This document shows, one piece after another, positions 45,401 to 55,882 of a DNA stretch of 64,000 nt. Source of the DNA: Pseudopyrenochaeta lycopersici. Taxonomy: Eukaryota > Ascomycota > Dothideomycetes > Pleosporales > Pseudopyrenochaetaceae. The DNA lies in NCBI GenBank assembly GCA_003313425.1, contig NHZP01000031.1, positions 1-64,000 on the forward strand, given 5' to 3'. Both the position numbers and the translations under genes were made by a program. Positions within the stretch are counted from its first letter, which is position 1. Every line of letters starts with the position of its first letter. A model generated the notes under the pieces. That model saw only the letters and a program-made list of their open reading frames with translations, did not search any database and was not told the origin of the DNA.

Positions 45401-46103
45401 TATCAAGGAGGCTATTTGTGTAGGCTTTGTGAGCTCTGCTGGTATGGGATCGGAGTCTGTTGTTCAAAATTCGAGGGCCGCACTTCTCAACTTCATTAAT
45501 GGCTTGCCAGACGCAAGTACTTCGAACGCCCATTTCACGCTCCTAGAGCTTGTGAATTGCATGACAGGCTTATTAAAGCGTAATCTGCATGATGACAGGA
45601 CTTTGCTTCCGTTGCTCGAAGTCGTAGCATTCTTATTCGACATGCAAGTCATGCAGCGATTGCAGTCGACTTCCTTCAAGTGAGTGTTCCTAAATCCAAG
45701 AGAGGCTGTATCTGATGATATTGCCTCAACTAACAGCAGCAGCTTCCGCGTGCTCCTCTCATGCATCCAAAAGGCGCATTACAAGTCTACACACATGCAG
45801 AAGCTACATCTTGCTCTCGATGTCTACCGTGGCCTTGGCGCAATTCCAGTGACACGTACAGACACTCTTGCAAAAGTCACGAGCATGCTCCTGCATCCAT
45901 TTCCCAAAGTATTCCTGCCTGCCAGCCCGTTTGATCTGGGACCAACTGACATTGATAAGATTCGTATCACGGCGGCAGAGACGTTGTGGTTCCTGACACA
46001 CGAACAGAGTTTGAAGCTTCAGGATTGGAGTTTACCACCCAAAAGCCTGAAGCCTGCTATGGAAGGAATCAAGACTAGCTTGACTGCAACACTTTTAGGG
46101 TAG
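42386..46103 (+). CDS. Tubulin-folding cofactor D (TBCD/Alp1/Cin1 homolog)
   Basis: Three exons: 42386-42556, 42606-45679 and 45737-46103; product 1203 aa, close to the human protein and longer than Alp1. The introns are 49 and 57 nt. HEAT-repeat type sequence throughout: FQEDPQILDTHLRAIIPPLV and HAICKLLNLFCKVRGEKVI near the start, ARKLIVKSLRNIVVHCLQ, VRYGSSKALSIIT, YWRGSMRNLNSVNPLRWHGL in the middle, LDPAGNIRRGSSAALQELIG, RQRAMCEVAIKAGALRPLYW, and in the last exon RVLLSCIQKAHYKSTHMQKL, HLALDVYRGLGAIP, ITAAETLWFLT. The cofactor binds beta-tubulin and, with cofactors C and E, assembles the alpha/beta heterodimer in the cytosol. The acceptor at 45736 was chosen over reading through to the TGA at 45681-45683 because it restores the conserved Ser-Phe-Arg-x-Leu-Leu block. 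Confidence 0.92.
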
Positions 46104-46758
46104 ATGAAAATGAAACAGAGTCATTGTATTTGGCAAACATCGGATAAGGGCCCACACGCATGGTAACTTGTCGTTGGAGGACCTCACCTGTTTAGCGATG
46201 GGTCGGAGTGGTCTAAGCCGTCTTGGTCTCGACAACCACAGGAACGAAAGGTGTTTGCAAATGATACTAATTTTGTTGAAAATGGCCAGTCTGTTGCAAG
46301 AGTGGTTTTGGCATGCCTAGCAAGGTTTCAATGTCACACTTGCATAGTGGGTGAAGATGAGAAATGGGTGGAAGAGAAGAATCGGAGCTGATCTTGGGCG
46401 ATGTCTAAGAATTCGAGTTGTAGCTAAAGTCTTTTGGATTACATGGTGATATGGGTGCAAGACATGTGGCCGTAGCTCCTGCCTAATGATGCCTCTAAGA
46501 TGGTTGGGGTTTTCATGATGCGTTAACACCAAATGCGAGTATGCAAGACAAACTCCAGAAGATGCTGACGCCTGAATGCGATGCATGGCCACAAAAATCG
46601 GCATGGTTTTAGCCAAGGCTGCGAAAAGAAGAGCAAATGAAACGCCAGTATTGTATGTGCCGCTAAAAGGGATCCGGGGTATCATGCAGCGGCATAAGAA
46701 CAAACAAACTATATACATGGAAAACGAAAGCGGGCGCGAGAGCGGGCTGAGATGTGTA
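46104..46758. other. Convergent intergenic region
   Basis: 655 bp between the 3' ends of TBCD (+) and the four-TM gene (-). Short frames on both strands have no recognisable product. Confidence 0.6.
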
Positions 46759-47474
46759 TTAGCGTTTTAGAGGTTTGTGAAACTGGGAGCCCGAGCTAAT
46801 AGAGTTATTCTTTTCGCGGATCTGGATGGTGGGTGGGGGTTCTTGGTGCTTGACCGAAAGGATGGCGGAGATGGCGAGGGTGATGAGTGTGAGGGTTTCT
46901 GCGAAGGCGGCACCAATGGCGGTGTAGAAGGCGACTCCCTGAGGTTGCCATGTCAGTGGAGGCTGCGAGCGAAAGAGTGTGGGGCTGGGATCAAATTCAC
47001 CTGTTCTTCGCAGACAGCGCGGTACTGGAAGCGTCCGTTGCTGAGCACGTTTGCGTTTGTGCACGAGTAGCGGCCTAAGCTGGCTTTGCTAGCCTTGTCG
47101 AGAAAGTTGAAGACGACCAGGGCCGTGATCCACATGATGACGCCAAAGCTACCGGCTACGATGCGGTAGACGTCCCGGGAGCGAAAGGGCCGGCGGAAGG
47201 AACGCTTGAGCGAGAGGGAGAGAATGGCGACGGATGCGAGGAAGTTGGCGGCGGCAATGGCGAACAGGATGATTGTGGGAGCGAGGTTGGTGTGGGCGGG
47301 CCAGGTCATGGGCAGCTCTCCGCTCCGCAGGTCGAGGTACCTGTTGCCGCGATAGATCTCCAGCGTGTGCATGAGCATGCAGACGACGGCGCCGCTGAGC
47401 ACGATGATGAGCAGGCGCAGGCACGACCGCAGTCTGCTGAGCCAATGCGCGCGGGGGACAATGGACAACTCCAT
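46759..47474 (-). CDS. Four-transmembrane fungal membrane protein (MARVEL-like)
   Basis: Two exons, 47474-47001 and 46938-46759, with a 62-nt intron (GTGAAT...CTCAG); product 217 aa. Starts MELSIVPRAHWLSRLRSCLR. Four hydrophobic segments: LRLLIIVLSGAVVCMLMHTL (about 18-38), LAPTIILFAIAAANFLASVA (about 63-85), VYRIVAGSFGVIMWITALVV (about 100-122) and, after the intron, AFYTAIGAAFAETLTLITLA (about 160-185). A loop before the last segment holds two Cys (YSCTNAN, AVCEEQ), and the tail is polar. The four-TM topology with the loop cysteines resembles MARVEL-like proteins of ascomycete plasma membranes. Function unknown. An upstream in-frame ATG (47672) would add 66 low-complexity residues and is probably not used. 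Confidence 0.75.
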
Positions 47475-48553
47475 CCGGGCGCTCTGCCGGCGCGCGAGCG
47501 TCCTGAGGGCGGAGCGGCCGCAGTCGTCGGCCTTGGGGGAGAAGGGAGCAACGATGGGCCGCCAGAGGCTGTATGGCGATGGCGGAGGCGGAGGCGGCGA
47601 CGAGGGCGAGGGACTGAGGCTAAGGAGACAGGTCGTGGTTGTCGAGGAGGACGCGAGGCAAGCTCTGGCCATGATCCAGGGCCTCTCGAAGCCGCTCTGG
47701 GGGGTCGGTCCAGCAGCGTGTCCTGAAGGGAGATGTGGCTGACCCTGGAGGAGACTGTTTCACGTGGATGAGGTCCGACAAGAAGAATGAGAAGCGAGGA
47801 ACAAGACACAAGAGAATGGGAGCAGCACCGCACAGAAACGGCTTGCCATGGCGGCTCTCGGCCAGGGGGCGCAACCCCAACGAGGGAAGGCTGAGTGGGT
47901 TGGGTGATCCCAGCCGTGCCCACCAGCCACACCACCAAAACACCACACGCACAGCGTTGAGACGTGCCACCTGCGCACTCCAGACGCCGCAGACACGCTG
48001 CACTATTTGATTGTGGTTGCGCCAGACACCTGCTGATACCCGCCCACGCCTGCCTGCTGGCTCTGCACTCCGAATCTCTCCCCCCGCTTGAAGAGTGTTG
48101 AGGCGCGCAAGGCCGTGGCTTGTAGCGGGCCCCAACAACAGGCGCATCGCCTCCCCAGTAGGAAAAAAAAATGACCCCGACTCGTCCATATCGAGTGCGA
48201 TCAGACAACCGTCTCCAACTCTGCACCGAACCAGACCAGACACTGGCGGGCCATGTTCCCGAGCATCATCCTGCACCAACAAAAAATTCCCCCCACCATC
48301 CCTCTGCTCGTCAGCACGCGACGCGCGTCACCTCGAAAATGACCCCCAATGACGTCCAGGGCGACCGTTGGCGTTTACGGGCCGACTTACGGCCAAGACT
48401 GACTTTGAACATACAACCACAGCCGTTTTCACCTGCGACGACTGCCCCTGATGCAAAGTGTCGTCACTGTGCAGCCATCAGCCTCGCGAAGAATCACGTG
48501 CAAGCTGTCAAGCCACATTGACCTGTACTGTACCGCGTGCTTGTGGGCTGCCG
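47475..48553. other. Intergenic, promoter side of the four-TM gene
   Basis: 1.08 kb between two minus-strand genes. Long frames on either strand are GC-driven shadows. No recognisable coding sequence. Includes an A9 tract near 48166. Confidence 0.55.
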
Positions 48554-49545
48554 TTACACACAATCCTCAAACAGCTCCTCGAAGCCCGCGGCGGCCTTCA
48601 CCACATCCAATTTCTCCCGCTCCCATTCTCCCCTCAACCCTTTCGCTTCCCCAGCTTGTATCACTGCATCTAACATGCCAACCGTTTCCTTGACCTCCTT
48701 CTTCACTACATCAACTTCTTCAACACCTGCCTTTGCCTGTACACACCTTTCCCATAAGAGACACAAGCCCATCATGATTTCTCCTCTGTGCCCTGGTACT
48801 CGAGGCCACGCATTGAGCATCACGCTCTGCAGCGCCTGCAGAGTAGAAATGACCAATCGTTTGTGGCTGAGAGCGAATGGCTCTCCGAGGATCGTAGAGA
48901 GAAACGGTATCAGGTTTGGAAGATGTTTGACTGATTCGATCCCCATATGACCTAGCATATGCGCCACGTGAGCTATGATTGTTGTTGCAAGCTCGGGATA
49001 TGTAGATGGCGTCGGTAAACGCGCAAGTGGGGAGAGAATACTGTCACGAAACACCTTGTCGAGAAAGCGATGTCTTTCACTTGCTTTGCCATTCTCGACA
49101 GGAAGGAGCAGCGCTAGGGAGGTGACAGCGGGGAAACCTTTTGCGAAAAGCGTAACAGAGTCTTGCTCAGGTGTCAAGGAGGGCATGTATGTGAAAAGCG
49201 ATAAGAGAGATTCCGCAAAGACATCGTGGTACCCGGTGCGTTGAAGGAAGTTCTGAGAACTCTGCAATGCCATTGACTTTTTACTAGACAAGTCCCTCGC
49301 GGATGACTGTTGTAAACTCCCGAGTAGTAGCCCGAGCAAGTGGCAGCCCTTCGCTTTCCATTCGACATCAATGTCGTCAATCATCTTTAGTATTGGAGGG
49401 ACCAGAAAGTGCCATTTTACCTCTATTGTCTCTCGGCTCAGTGCGCCAATCGACCATTCCAGTAGATCGAGAACGTACTGGCTCCCGGCCTCTTTCCAGG
49501 GAGCTGGCTGTTGTGACACTTCCAATGCGTTCAAGGTGGACTTAT
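48554..49545 (-). other. TTI2: Tti2 (Tel2-interacting protein 2) domain at the end of the CCA1 frame
   Basis: The minus-strand frame from about 49545 encodes about 330 residues: APWKEAGSQYVLDLLEWSIG, VPPILKMIDDIDVEWKAKGC, NFLQRTGYHDVFAESLLSLF, YMPSLTPEQDSVTLFAKGF, HMLGHMGIESVKHLPNLIPF and RLVISTLQALQSVMLNAWPR. The RTG-x-x-x-VF and SLTPE blocks are the hallmark of Tti2, a member of the Tel2-Tti1-Tti2 co-chaperone complex that stabilises PIKK kinases. The usual N-terminal part of Tti2 is missing. Alternative reading: an ATG at 49704, one frame over, followed by splicing of 49611-49547, gives an independent 361-aa Tti2 whose first 31 codons overlap the end of CCA1. Confidence 0.7.
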
Positions 49546-51560
49546 TCTGTGGAAAAAAAGGTGGGATGGTAAGCTGGAGAAAGTGTGATGCCAGGCAGGA
49601 GGGAAGCTCACAATCGTTCTTTCCCCTGGAAGCTTTGACAGCCATGACAGCTTCAGCCGGGTCGGTAGCGTCGGGGTTGCGTAGCTGCCAGGCCATGACA
49701 ACATCGAGGGCGTCCTTCATCCATGGGCCAGGCTTAGTGTTCAGAGCTTTTGCAAGCTCGGTGCCATTGAGAAGCGGCCTAAATGTGTCGGCATCAAGAA
49801 TATTCAGCTTTGTAATATGGGCGAGAGAGGCAGCATAGGTGCGGAGGATTTCTGGCAGGTATTAGTCATGTTGTTAGAGTACCAATGGACTGAGACTGAC
49901 CGTCTTTTGACACTTGACCAGAAACGATCTCATACACCAAGTTGAAAAGCACTTGTGTCCGCCATGTGGGACCCCAACGACGAATAGCCATACCGAGTAT
50001 ATCTCTAGCGGTTGCATCATTCGTTGGGTTGACCGTATCGGGCCGCTGGAGAGCCTTTGCGCATTGAGCTACAATAGTGCGAATCTCCTCGCTATTGGCC
50101 AAAGAAGCAGATATGATATCGCAAACCTTGTTTGGCGCTTTGAAGCCCTCGCGAGCAACAAGGTAGGCGGGAAAGAAATGTCGTTGTGCGGGCTTGTGGT
50201 GAGGCACGGTGGGTGCATCAGCCCACGGCATGACCGTCGTGCAGACCCAGGCCAGATAGTGCTCGTCCGCATTCCGAAGAAGGCTCTCGGTGATGATTGT
50301 GGGGATGCCATGGTCCTTCTTGACGACAGACTCAACAAACTCATAGGCTCGCTTGAAATATACCGTCTCCGGCTTAGTAGGTAGCTCCCGGGTTGGGTCG
50401 GTAAAAACGGTCTTATAAAGACCGAAGCTGTGGATGAGATGGAGAGCCATGCAAGGACGTGGCCCTTTAAGCATCTTCTCCAGTTCAATACCTACCCTCT
50501 CTCGACTGATTTTGATCTTCAGGACTTCTTGGATCTCTGGGTTCCCCATTGCTTTGGCAGTGTGCGGATCTATTGTATAGTCTAGCCGGCTGGCGAAGCG
50601 GATCAGTCGGAGGACTCGTAACGGATCGTCTTTGAAAGTTTGATAAGGCTCCAGTGGTGTTCGAATGACCCTGGCAGCCATATCATCGAATCCTTTGGCT
50701 GTGAGGTCTTCGACCTGGCACGTGTGTAGATTGTAAAACATGGCGTTCACGGTAGCATCGCGGCGCATTGCATCCTCCTCGGCAGTTCCAAATTCCATTT
50801 GCGGATTGCGTGACACCTCATTATACACCTCCTTTCGAAGGTTGACAAAGTCCAAATCAATGCCCATGATCTTGGTCGTAGCCGTCTCGAGATGTTTTGA
50901 CTTTTCGGGGTTCGCATCAATCTTGTGCAGACCTGGTGCGATCTTCTTCGTTTTGTCATGTGCGCTGAGATTGCCGTTTTGCTCGATGAGCCCATGCTTC
51001 TCGGCATTTCCAGGAATCTCCAAGTACTCTTGCAATTTCAGGCCAAAATGCTCGCCAGTCATCTTGTTGATGGCGAGGTCGATGTCATGGCTAGCTACTT
51101 GCAGAAGCTTGTCTCGAACCCATCCGCCCGTCCAACGCAAAACAACCTTCTCTTGCGCAAGCGTCGATGGAACCTCCATAGCGGTACCATGCCCACCGGC
51201 CTTTTCGGGAGGGTTGTCGTCAATATACGCAGCGACATCGAGCAGCAATTGGCGTAGCTTAGACTCGACCTCTGTCAGTTCAAGCCGAACAGCATCTGAT
51301 GAAGGCATGATTCCATAGGGTTGAATCGACGGGGCCGACGACAGTCCAGTTCTTCGCCGTTTTGGGGGAGGCTCTTGCAAGTTGTAGGATGACGTCGGCG
51401 TGGACATGCAAGCCGCCTGGAGCGTGGGACTGGTTGGAAAGGCTCTGAAAGGCAGGGAAACACGGTTGAAGGGCCAAAGTGGTGCAGGAATGTCACGTTG
51501 TGGGGGCAGAGAAAAAGTTCGTAGTGAACAAACACGGCAAGCTCGATTCATCCAAGGCAT
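48554..51560 (-). CDS. CCA1: CCA-adding tRNA nucleotidyltransferase with in-frame C-terminal Tti2 domain
   Basis: Two exons, 51560-49901 and 49851-48554, joined over a 49-nt intron (GTCAGT...GCCAG); product 985 aa if the frame is read whole. Residues 1-51 form a basic, acid-poor mitochondrial presequence (MPWMNRACRVCSLRTF...); M52 (codon at 51407) begins the nuclear/cytosolic form with PPKRRRTG. Class II nucleotidyltransferase motifs: LRWTGGWVRDKLL, HDIDLAINKMTG (DxD-type metal site), FVNLRKE, RRDATVNAMFYNL (motif B), DDPLRVLRLIRFASRL (motif D) and ISRERVGIELEKML (motif E). The family's C-terminal block KPGPWMKDALDVVMAWQL follows the intron. Most unusually, the frame continues without stop into a Tti2-like domain (see separate entry). 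A 65-nt intron-like stretch at the join (49611-49547) would, if spliced, create a TAA and release a CCA1 of about 633 aa. The enzyme completes tRNA 3' ends in nucleus/cytosol and mitochondria. Confidence 0.88.
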
Positions 51561-51896
51561 CCATGTGAGTCAGGAGAGCGTTGGTGGCATGACTCCACAA
51601 CCCCACGAGCACAGGCAGGTGTTGGCGATGAGCGGGGGGAGGGAGGCGGTGGTGCCGGTGTGGGAGTCGTTTTGCAGTAAAGGAGATGCCCGCATCTCGT
51701 CCACTCACAAAGCTCAGCGGCCGCAACGACGATCCGCCCTCGCCCACAACATCGTCACACGCACAAACCGCCCAGCACGCTCACCCAGACGTCTGCGGCC
51801 GCCGGAAGAACAGCACCCGGCGCGCGATACATGCAGGCACCATCGAGAACCTTGCGCGCATCCAGTTCCCCCGCGGGCGCATCGCCCTAGCCTCTC
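51561..51896. promoter_or_regulatory. Bidirectional promoter, CCA1 / TRS85
   Basis: 336 bp between divergent start codons. GC-rich. The apparent 243-aa plus-strand frame that starts at 51686 is a shadow of the Trs85 gene in another frame. Confidence 0.55.
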
Positions 51897-54272
51897 ATGA
51901 CGCCGCCGCAAGATGCCATGCCGAAGCGCCCTCAATACCCGGCCGTGCTGGAGGCATCGATGATCCTGCCCAAGCAACGCGGACCGCCAGGCTCGTCTCT
52001 CGCCTCCCTCCCCTACCGCAGGTCCAACCCCAGCCTGTCGAAGCTGTTCGAGTCCACCACCAGCATCTCGACTTCACGCCCCAGCTCTGGCACGGCCACG
52101 CCCACAGCCACCACCGTCCCCGGCTCCGTCTTCTCGCCAGGATCGCGGCTGAGTGGCACAGCAACGCCGAACAGCTTGCCGCCCGGCGTGTCAGACGAGT
52201 ACCGCACCCTCATACAGCAGGCCTTTGTGCCGACGGTTGCTGTCCTTGCGGATGCCGCAACCGAGGAGCTGATCCGCGGAAAGGGACTCGAGGGCGGCCT
52301 GCTCCAGCTCCTGCGGCCGTTCGGGGAGTCGGTTCCCGGCAAAGTCACAATACGAGACAGCAATGGCGCGAGCAGGAGCTGGGAGGATTTCGGCATCCGC
52401 TTCGTGGGCGTGGATGATGCCTACCCAGATCTTCGCGTAGACACGGGCGCACAGCGAACGTCCTCGAGCTCGGCGCGGCGACCTCGACGGACGGGCGGCG
52501 ACGTGGCCCAGATCGAAGAGCTGGTCGACCGCCACTTGCAGTACTCCGAGTTCAATCGCCAGGACCCGGTGCCCGACTACCTGAACCAGGCCGATGCGGC
52601 GCACAGCGAGAGTACCTCGTCAACCTTCCACGCCCTCTACCTGCGCCGGCTACTTTCGGGACTGCCCGTGGTTCCGCATGAGACCTTTTCACACCCGGTT
52701 GCCGGGATAATAGCCATTAGCTCTCGCAACCCCCATCCAATAGAAGAGCTGCGGAGGTTGTATAATAGACAGCATGACGGAGACCTGCGCTTTCCGCAAT
52801 GGGTAGAGAACGACTTCTTGCGCTACTACGTTTTGATCCACGACGAAGAGACGGGGGATATTGCCAAGTCCAACCAGACATTTGACTCGATGAAGCGGCA
52901 CTTTGGCCTTCATTGCCATCTATTGAGGCTGAAGAGCCAACAGTGCATACCCTCAGATGATGACAGCGTGCGACTTCCAACCTGCGAATGGATGTCGGCA
53001 TCAGAAGAGCTGGCAGAGATCCAGAGGCGAGGTAGGCCCAACGCTCCCTCGACCCATCACCACGTGCTGATACTTCAAACAGAGACTGCTGATGACATCA
53101 CCGACCCAACCCCCTACCTCCCCGACTCCGACATATCCAGCCTCCGTACTTTCATCCGTGAACTAGTTACCCAATCCATAATACCCAACATGGAACGCAG
53201 TGTCTCAACCTGGAACGAGCAGATCCTTTCCCGCCGACGTGGTCTGTCAGGCCGCTTCATGTCCCTTTCCAAACGCTGGACGCCATTCGGCAGCTCTCGC
53301 AATTCATCCTCATCTTCTACCGCGTCCTCAAACTCCAATTATGACAGTTTACAGGGGTTCTATCGACCCGATGCACCAGAGGCTATTATGAGAAGATTAG
53401 CCGACTATTGCTTCATGTTGAGGGACTGGAAACTGGCGCTCAGTACCTATGATATCTTGAGGACAGACTTCCAGAACGACAAGGCGTGGCGGCACTATGC
53501 AGGAGCGGCGGAAATGGCCGCCTTGGCCGCACTTATGGCGCCTACGCCTCTATCCTCCAAATCGCGGTCAGAAAACATTGATGCTTGGATTGAAGCTGCA
53601 TCATACTCCTACACCGACCGACAGCGTAGTGCAGCGCCCTATTACGCTCTACGGACCCTCGCACTCTCTTTCGAACTGTTGCGCTTGCGGGGATCAAGCG
53701 CTGCTGACGATGCCGCACGGTGGGCAACACGAATACTTGAAGCCGGCCTGGTGGGTGCAATAGGTCACGCCCTTATTACTGAGCGAATATCCGCCTGCTA
53801 CTCTACACGCACAGGCGTAGGAACCTATAGACTGGGCAACAGACGACGAAAGGCAGCACTCTGGGCTATCCTAGCAACCGAGAACTGGTGGCGTCTTGAT
53901 AAATCGCTTCAAGCAGAAAAGAATCTCGACACTGCCCTACGACTCTACAATGTGCAGACTGGAGATCGGGAGGGCGGCGCCGTGAAGCTGCCGTTCGAGG
54001 ACATGCAGCGCTTTGTCGATGAATTACGGCAGCAGATTTTGAATCTGAGGCTGTCGAATCAAGGATATAATGCAGCAGAAGACGGTCAGGAGGAAGGTAT
54101 CCAAAGTCCTAACGAAGTTGAGGTGGCGATGGAGACGCTAGATACAAATCCACGAATGCATAGGAAGAGTCTCATTGGTGCGGCGGCACCGCCTATAGAT
54201 GTTGGTCCCCTTAGCCCCGCGCTCGAGAGGAGGAACGAGGAGCCTGACTCGAAAGGCGAGGGTTTTGAGTAA
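51897..54272 (+). CDS. TRS85: TRAPP-complex subunit Trs85 (TRAPPC8 homolog)
   Basis: Single exon, 791 aa, ATG is the first after an in-frame TAG nine bases upstream. N-terminal LPYRRSNPSLSKLFES and a Ser/Thr-rich segment, then EYRTLIQQAFVPTVAVLADA, HPVAGIIAISSRNPHPIEEL, RRLYNRQHDGDLRFPQWVEN and RYYVLIHDEETGD, ERSVSTWNEQILSRRRGLSG with FMSLSKRWTPFG, YRPDAPEAIMRRLADYCFML, RDWKLALSTYDILRTDFQND, and a helical solenoid to the end. These are the diagnostic blocks of the Trs85 family. In yeasts Trs85 defines TRAPPIII, the Ypt1/Rab1 exchange factor for autophagosome formation and early endosome-to-Golgi transport. The C-terminal 60 residues are polar and disordered. It is divergent from CCA1. Confidence 0.9.
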   Translation: MTPPQDAMPKRPQYPAVLEASMILPKQRGPPGSSLASLPYRRSNPSLSKLFESTTSISTSRPSSGTATPTATTVPGSVFSPGSRLSGTATPNSLPPGVSDEYRTLIQQAFVPTVAVLADAATEELIRGKGLEGGLLQLLRPFGESVPGKVTIRDSNGASRSWEDFGIRFVGVDDAYPDLRVDTGAQRTSSSSARRPRRTGGDVAQIEELVDRHLQYSEFNRQDPVPDYLNQADAAHSESTSSTFHALYLRRLLSGLPVVPHETFSHPVAGIIAISSRNPHPIEELRRLYNRQHDGDLRFPQWVENDFLRYYVLIHDEETGDIAKSNQTFDSMKRHFGLHCHLLRLKSQQCIPSDDDSVRLPTCEWMSASEELAEIQRRGRPNAPSTHHHVLILQTETADDITDPTPYLPDSDISSLRTFIRELVTQSIIPNMERSVSTWNEQILSRRRGLSGRFMSLSKRWTPFGSSRNSSSSSTASSNSNYDSLQGFYRPDAPEAIMRRLADYCFMLRDWKLALSTYDILRTDFQNDKAWRHYAGAAEMAALAALMAPTPLSSKSRSENIDAWIEAASYSYTDRQRSAAPYYALRTLALSFELLRLRGSSAADDAARWATRILEAGLVGAIGHALITERISACYSTRTGVGTYRLGNRRRKAALWAILATENWWRLDKSLQAEKNLDTALRLYNVQTGDREGGAVKLPFEDMQRFVDELRQQILNLRLSNQGYNAAEDGQEEGIQSPNEVEVAMETLDTNPRMHRKSLIGAAAPPIDVGPLSPALERRNEEPDSKGEGFE

Positions 54273-54804
54273 AGGTAGTTTTGTCCTCGAGCGTGTCTCC
54301 GCCGGTAGGCGTGTGCAGCGTCGTTAGATTTCGACTCCGTCGCTGCAGCGGCAGGCATTTACAGAGCATAGACGTGTGAAATAAAATGATAAAGTGCTCA
54401 CAAAAGTACATTGCCAGCTGGCAATGGTAAGCTGCCACGACCAAATAAGCACAGGGGTAGGTTTCACCAGCACCAAGCACACATCACAGCAAACGGCTGA
54501 ATAGCGAACATGACTCCAGAGGTGGGATGAAAGATTTCGTATTCCAGATGTAATCCATATACTCAACAGATCAAGAGGGAAATTCAAGCCTCATAGTAAC
54601 GCCAAACCAGACAGCGAACCGGGCCCAAGCACTTTGGCACCCATCGCCTTGCTGGCAAATGCAACACTGTAGCCGTACCATGCTCGTATGCTATGCAAAA
54701 GAAGAAAATTCCGGGATTAATATATGTCGATGCTGTGCATGGTAATGGGATGGATATGGTCAACCCAGCAGTATCTTATCATCAACCGGCGGCGTCGCTA
54801 TTGG
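54273..54804. other. Convergent intergenic region
   Basis: About 530 bp between the 3' ends of TRS85 (+) and the OTU protease (-). Nothing else seen. Confidence 0.6.
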
Positions 54805-55882
54805 TCATGTTGTACTTGTAGCGTCATCAAGCGTAATTGGAGGCATTGCGTCTTGAGTCGGCGAGACGTGTAGACGTGCGGGAGCCGAGTCTGGTGATGG
54901 CGCCCGGGAGGATATGGGAGGCTCAGAGGCATCGGTGGTGCGGAGGCCACGGAGCTTGAGGGTTAGTTTCTGTGGCTTGACAATCTGATCCTCATGCGGT
55001 ATATCGAGACGTGATTGCTGTGATGACATGGGTCCGTTCGACTCATCTGATGAGCTTTCGGTACCTTCGGGCGTGGAATCTGAATCGAAGAGGGGCAGGG
55101 GCGAGCGACGCTTCCTGGCTCTGAGAAGCTGGTCATCGTCGTCGCCGTCAATGCTTGGACTTGGACGCTTTTTGGATATCATTTCTGGCAAGATAAGAAC
55201 TTCAGGTAGACCTGTGTGGGGCCCACGAATGTTTCGAACGGAGGAGTAGTGTTCCCAACTCTGTGTCTGTATTAGTATGATGAGGACTGCACAGTGTAAG
55301 TAATCCGGACTTACATGGTAGGCAATATGTAAAGTCAGCCGATCATCCTCAGCAGTTGGGTCATTGTTCGGAATATAGTAGATGCGTGGAGAGAACAGAT
55401 AGGTATAGTCAGCCTGCCAGAGGCGAACGTGGACATTGAGGGCCGAGGCAAACGCCGACACTTCCATGTTGTCAGCCCACTCGCCGGGCTGCCCCATCTT
55501 CTCGACATGGTGTTCAAACTGCAGTTGTAGTTGCTCTTCTGTATAATAGGATGTATCGATGCGTGTCGGTAATGCAGCTGTAGTCTTGCGTTTGGGGTTT
55601 CTCCGCACATTATTCGCGGCCATGTACTGTCGGTAGAAGTCTGAGTGGTCCCGCATATGCTCAATCGTCGCCGTTCGCAGCAGTTCGTGCATTTCTTGGT
55701 GGCCGTACAGCTGGTCGGACAGGGCGTTGAATAGGCAGTTGCCTTGCATAAATCAGCCTGGTTGATGACAAAAATGAACTGTTCAGCTCACCATCGCCTC
55801 TTATTTCGCCTGCATACAAGGCATTGGCGTCCAGTATGGGAAACTCAGGCCTGTTGGCTCGTTGCTTGTGGGAAGCCATCAT
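54805..55882 (-). CDS. OTU-domain cysteine protease (deubiquitinase)
   Basis: Three exons: 55882-55792, 55742-55315 and 55260-54805; product 324 aa. The introns are 49 and 54 nt. The first splice joins IRGD to GNCLFNALSDQLYG, restoring the OTU catalytic signature D-G-N-C with the nucleophile Cys. The second joins LTLHIAYH to SWEHYSSVRN, with the catalytic His in the WEHYSSV block. Between them: HMRDHSDFYRQYMAAN, PGEWADNMEVSAFASALNVH and VRLWQAD. The last 120 residues are Ser/Pro-rich and disordered, with a basic KKRPSPS patch. OTUD3-like enzymes remove ubiquitin or ubiquitin-like chains; linkage preference cannot be read from sequence. Two adjacent Met codons (55882, 55879) are equally possible starts; a longer start at 55921 is less likely. 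An alternative acceptor six bases upstream would insert Thr-Gln before SWEHY. Confidence 0.87.

Noticed and set aside
47306..48226. 306-codon minus-strand frame over the start of the four-TM gene
   Set aside because: Arg/Ser/Pro-rich shadow in another frame of GC-rich DNA; it overlaps a better supported gene.
51686..52417. 243-codon plus-strand frame before and over TRS85
   Set aside because: Composition is His/Arg/Pro noise in a GC-rich stretch. TRS85 in the neighbouring frame has clear family motifs.
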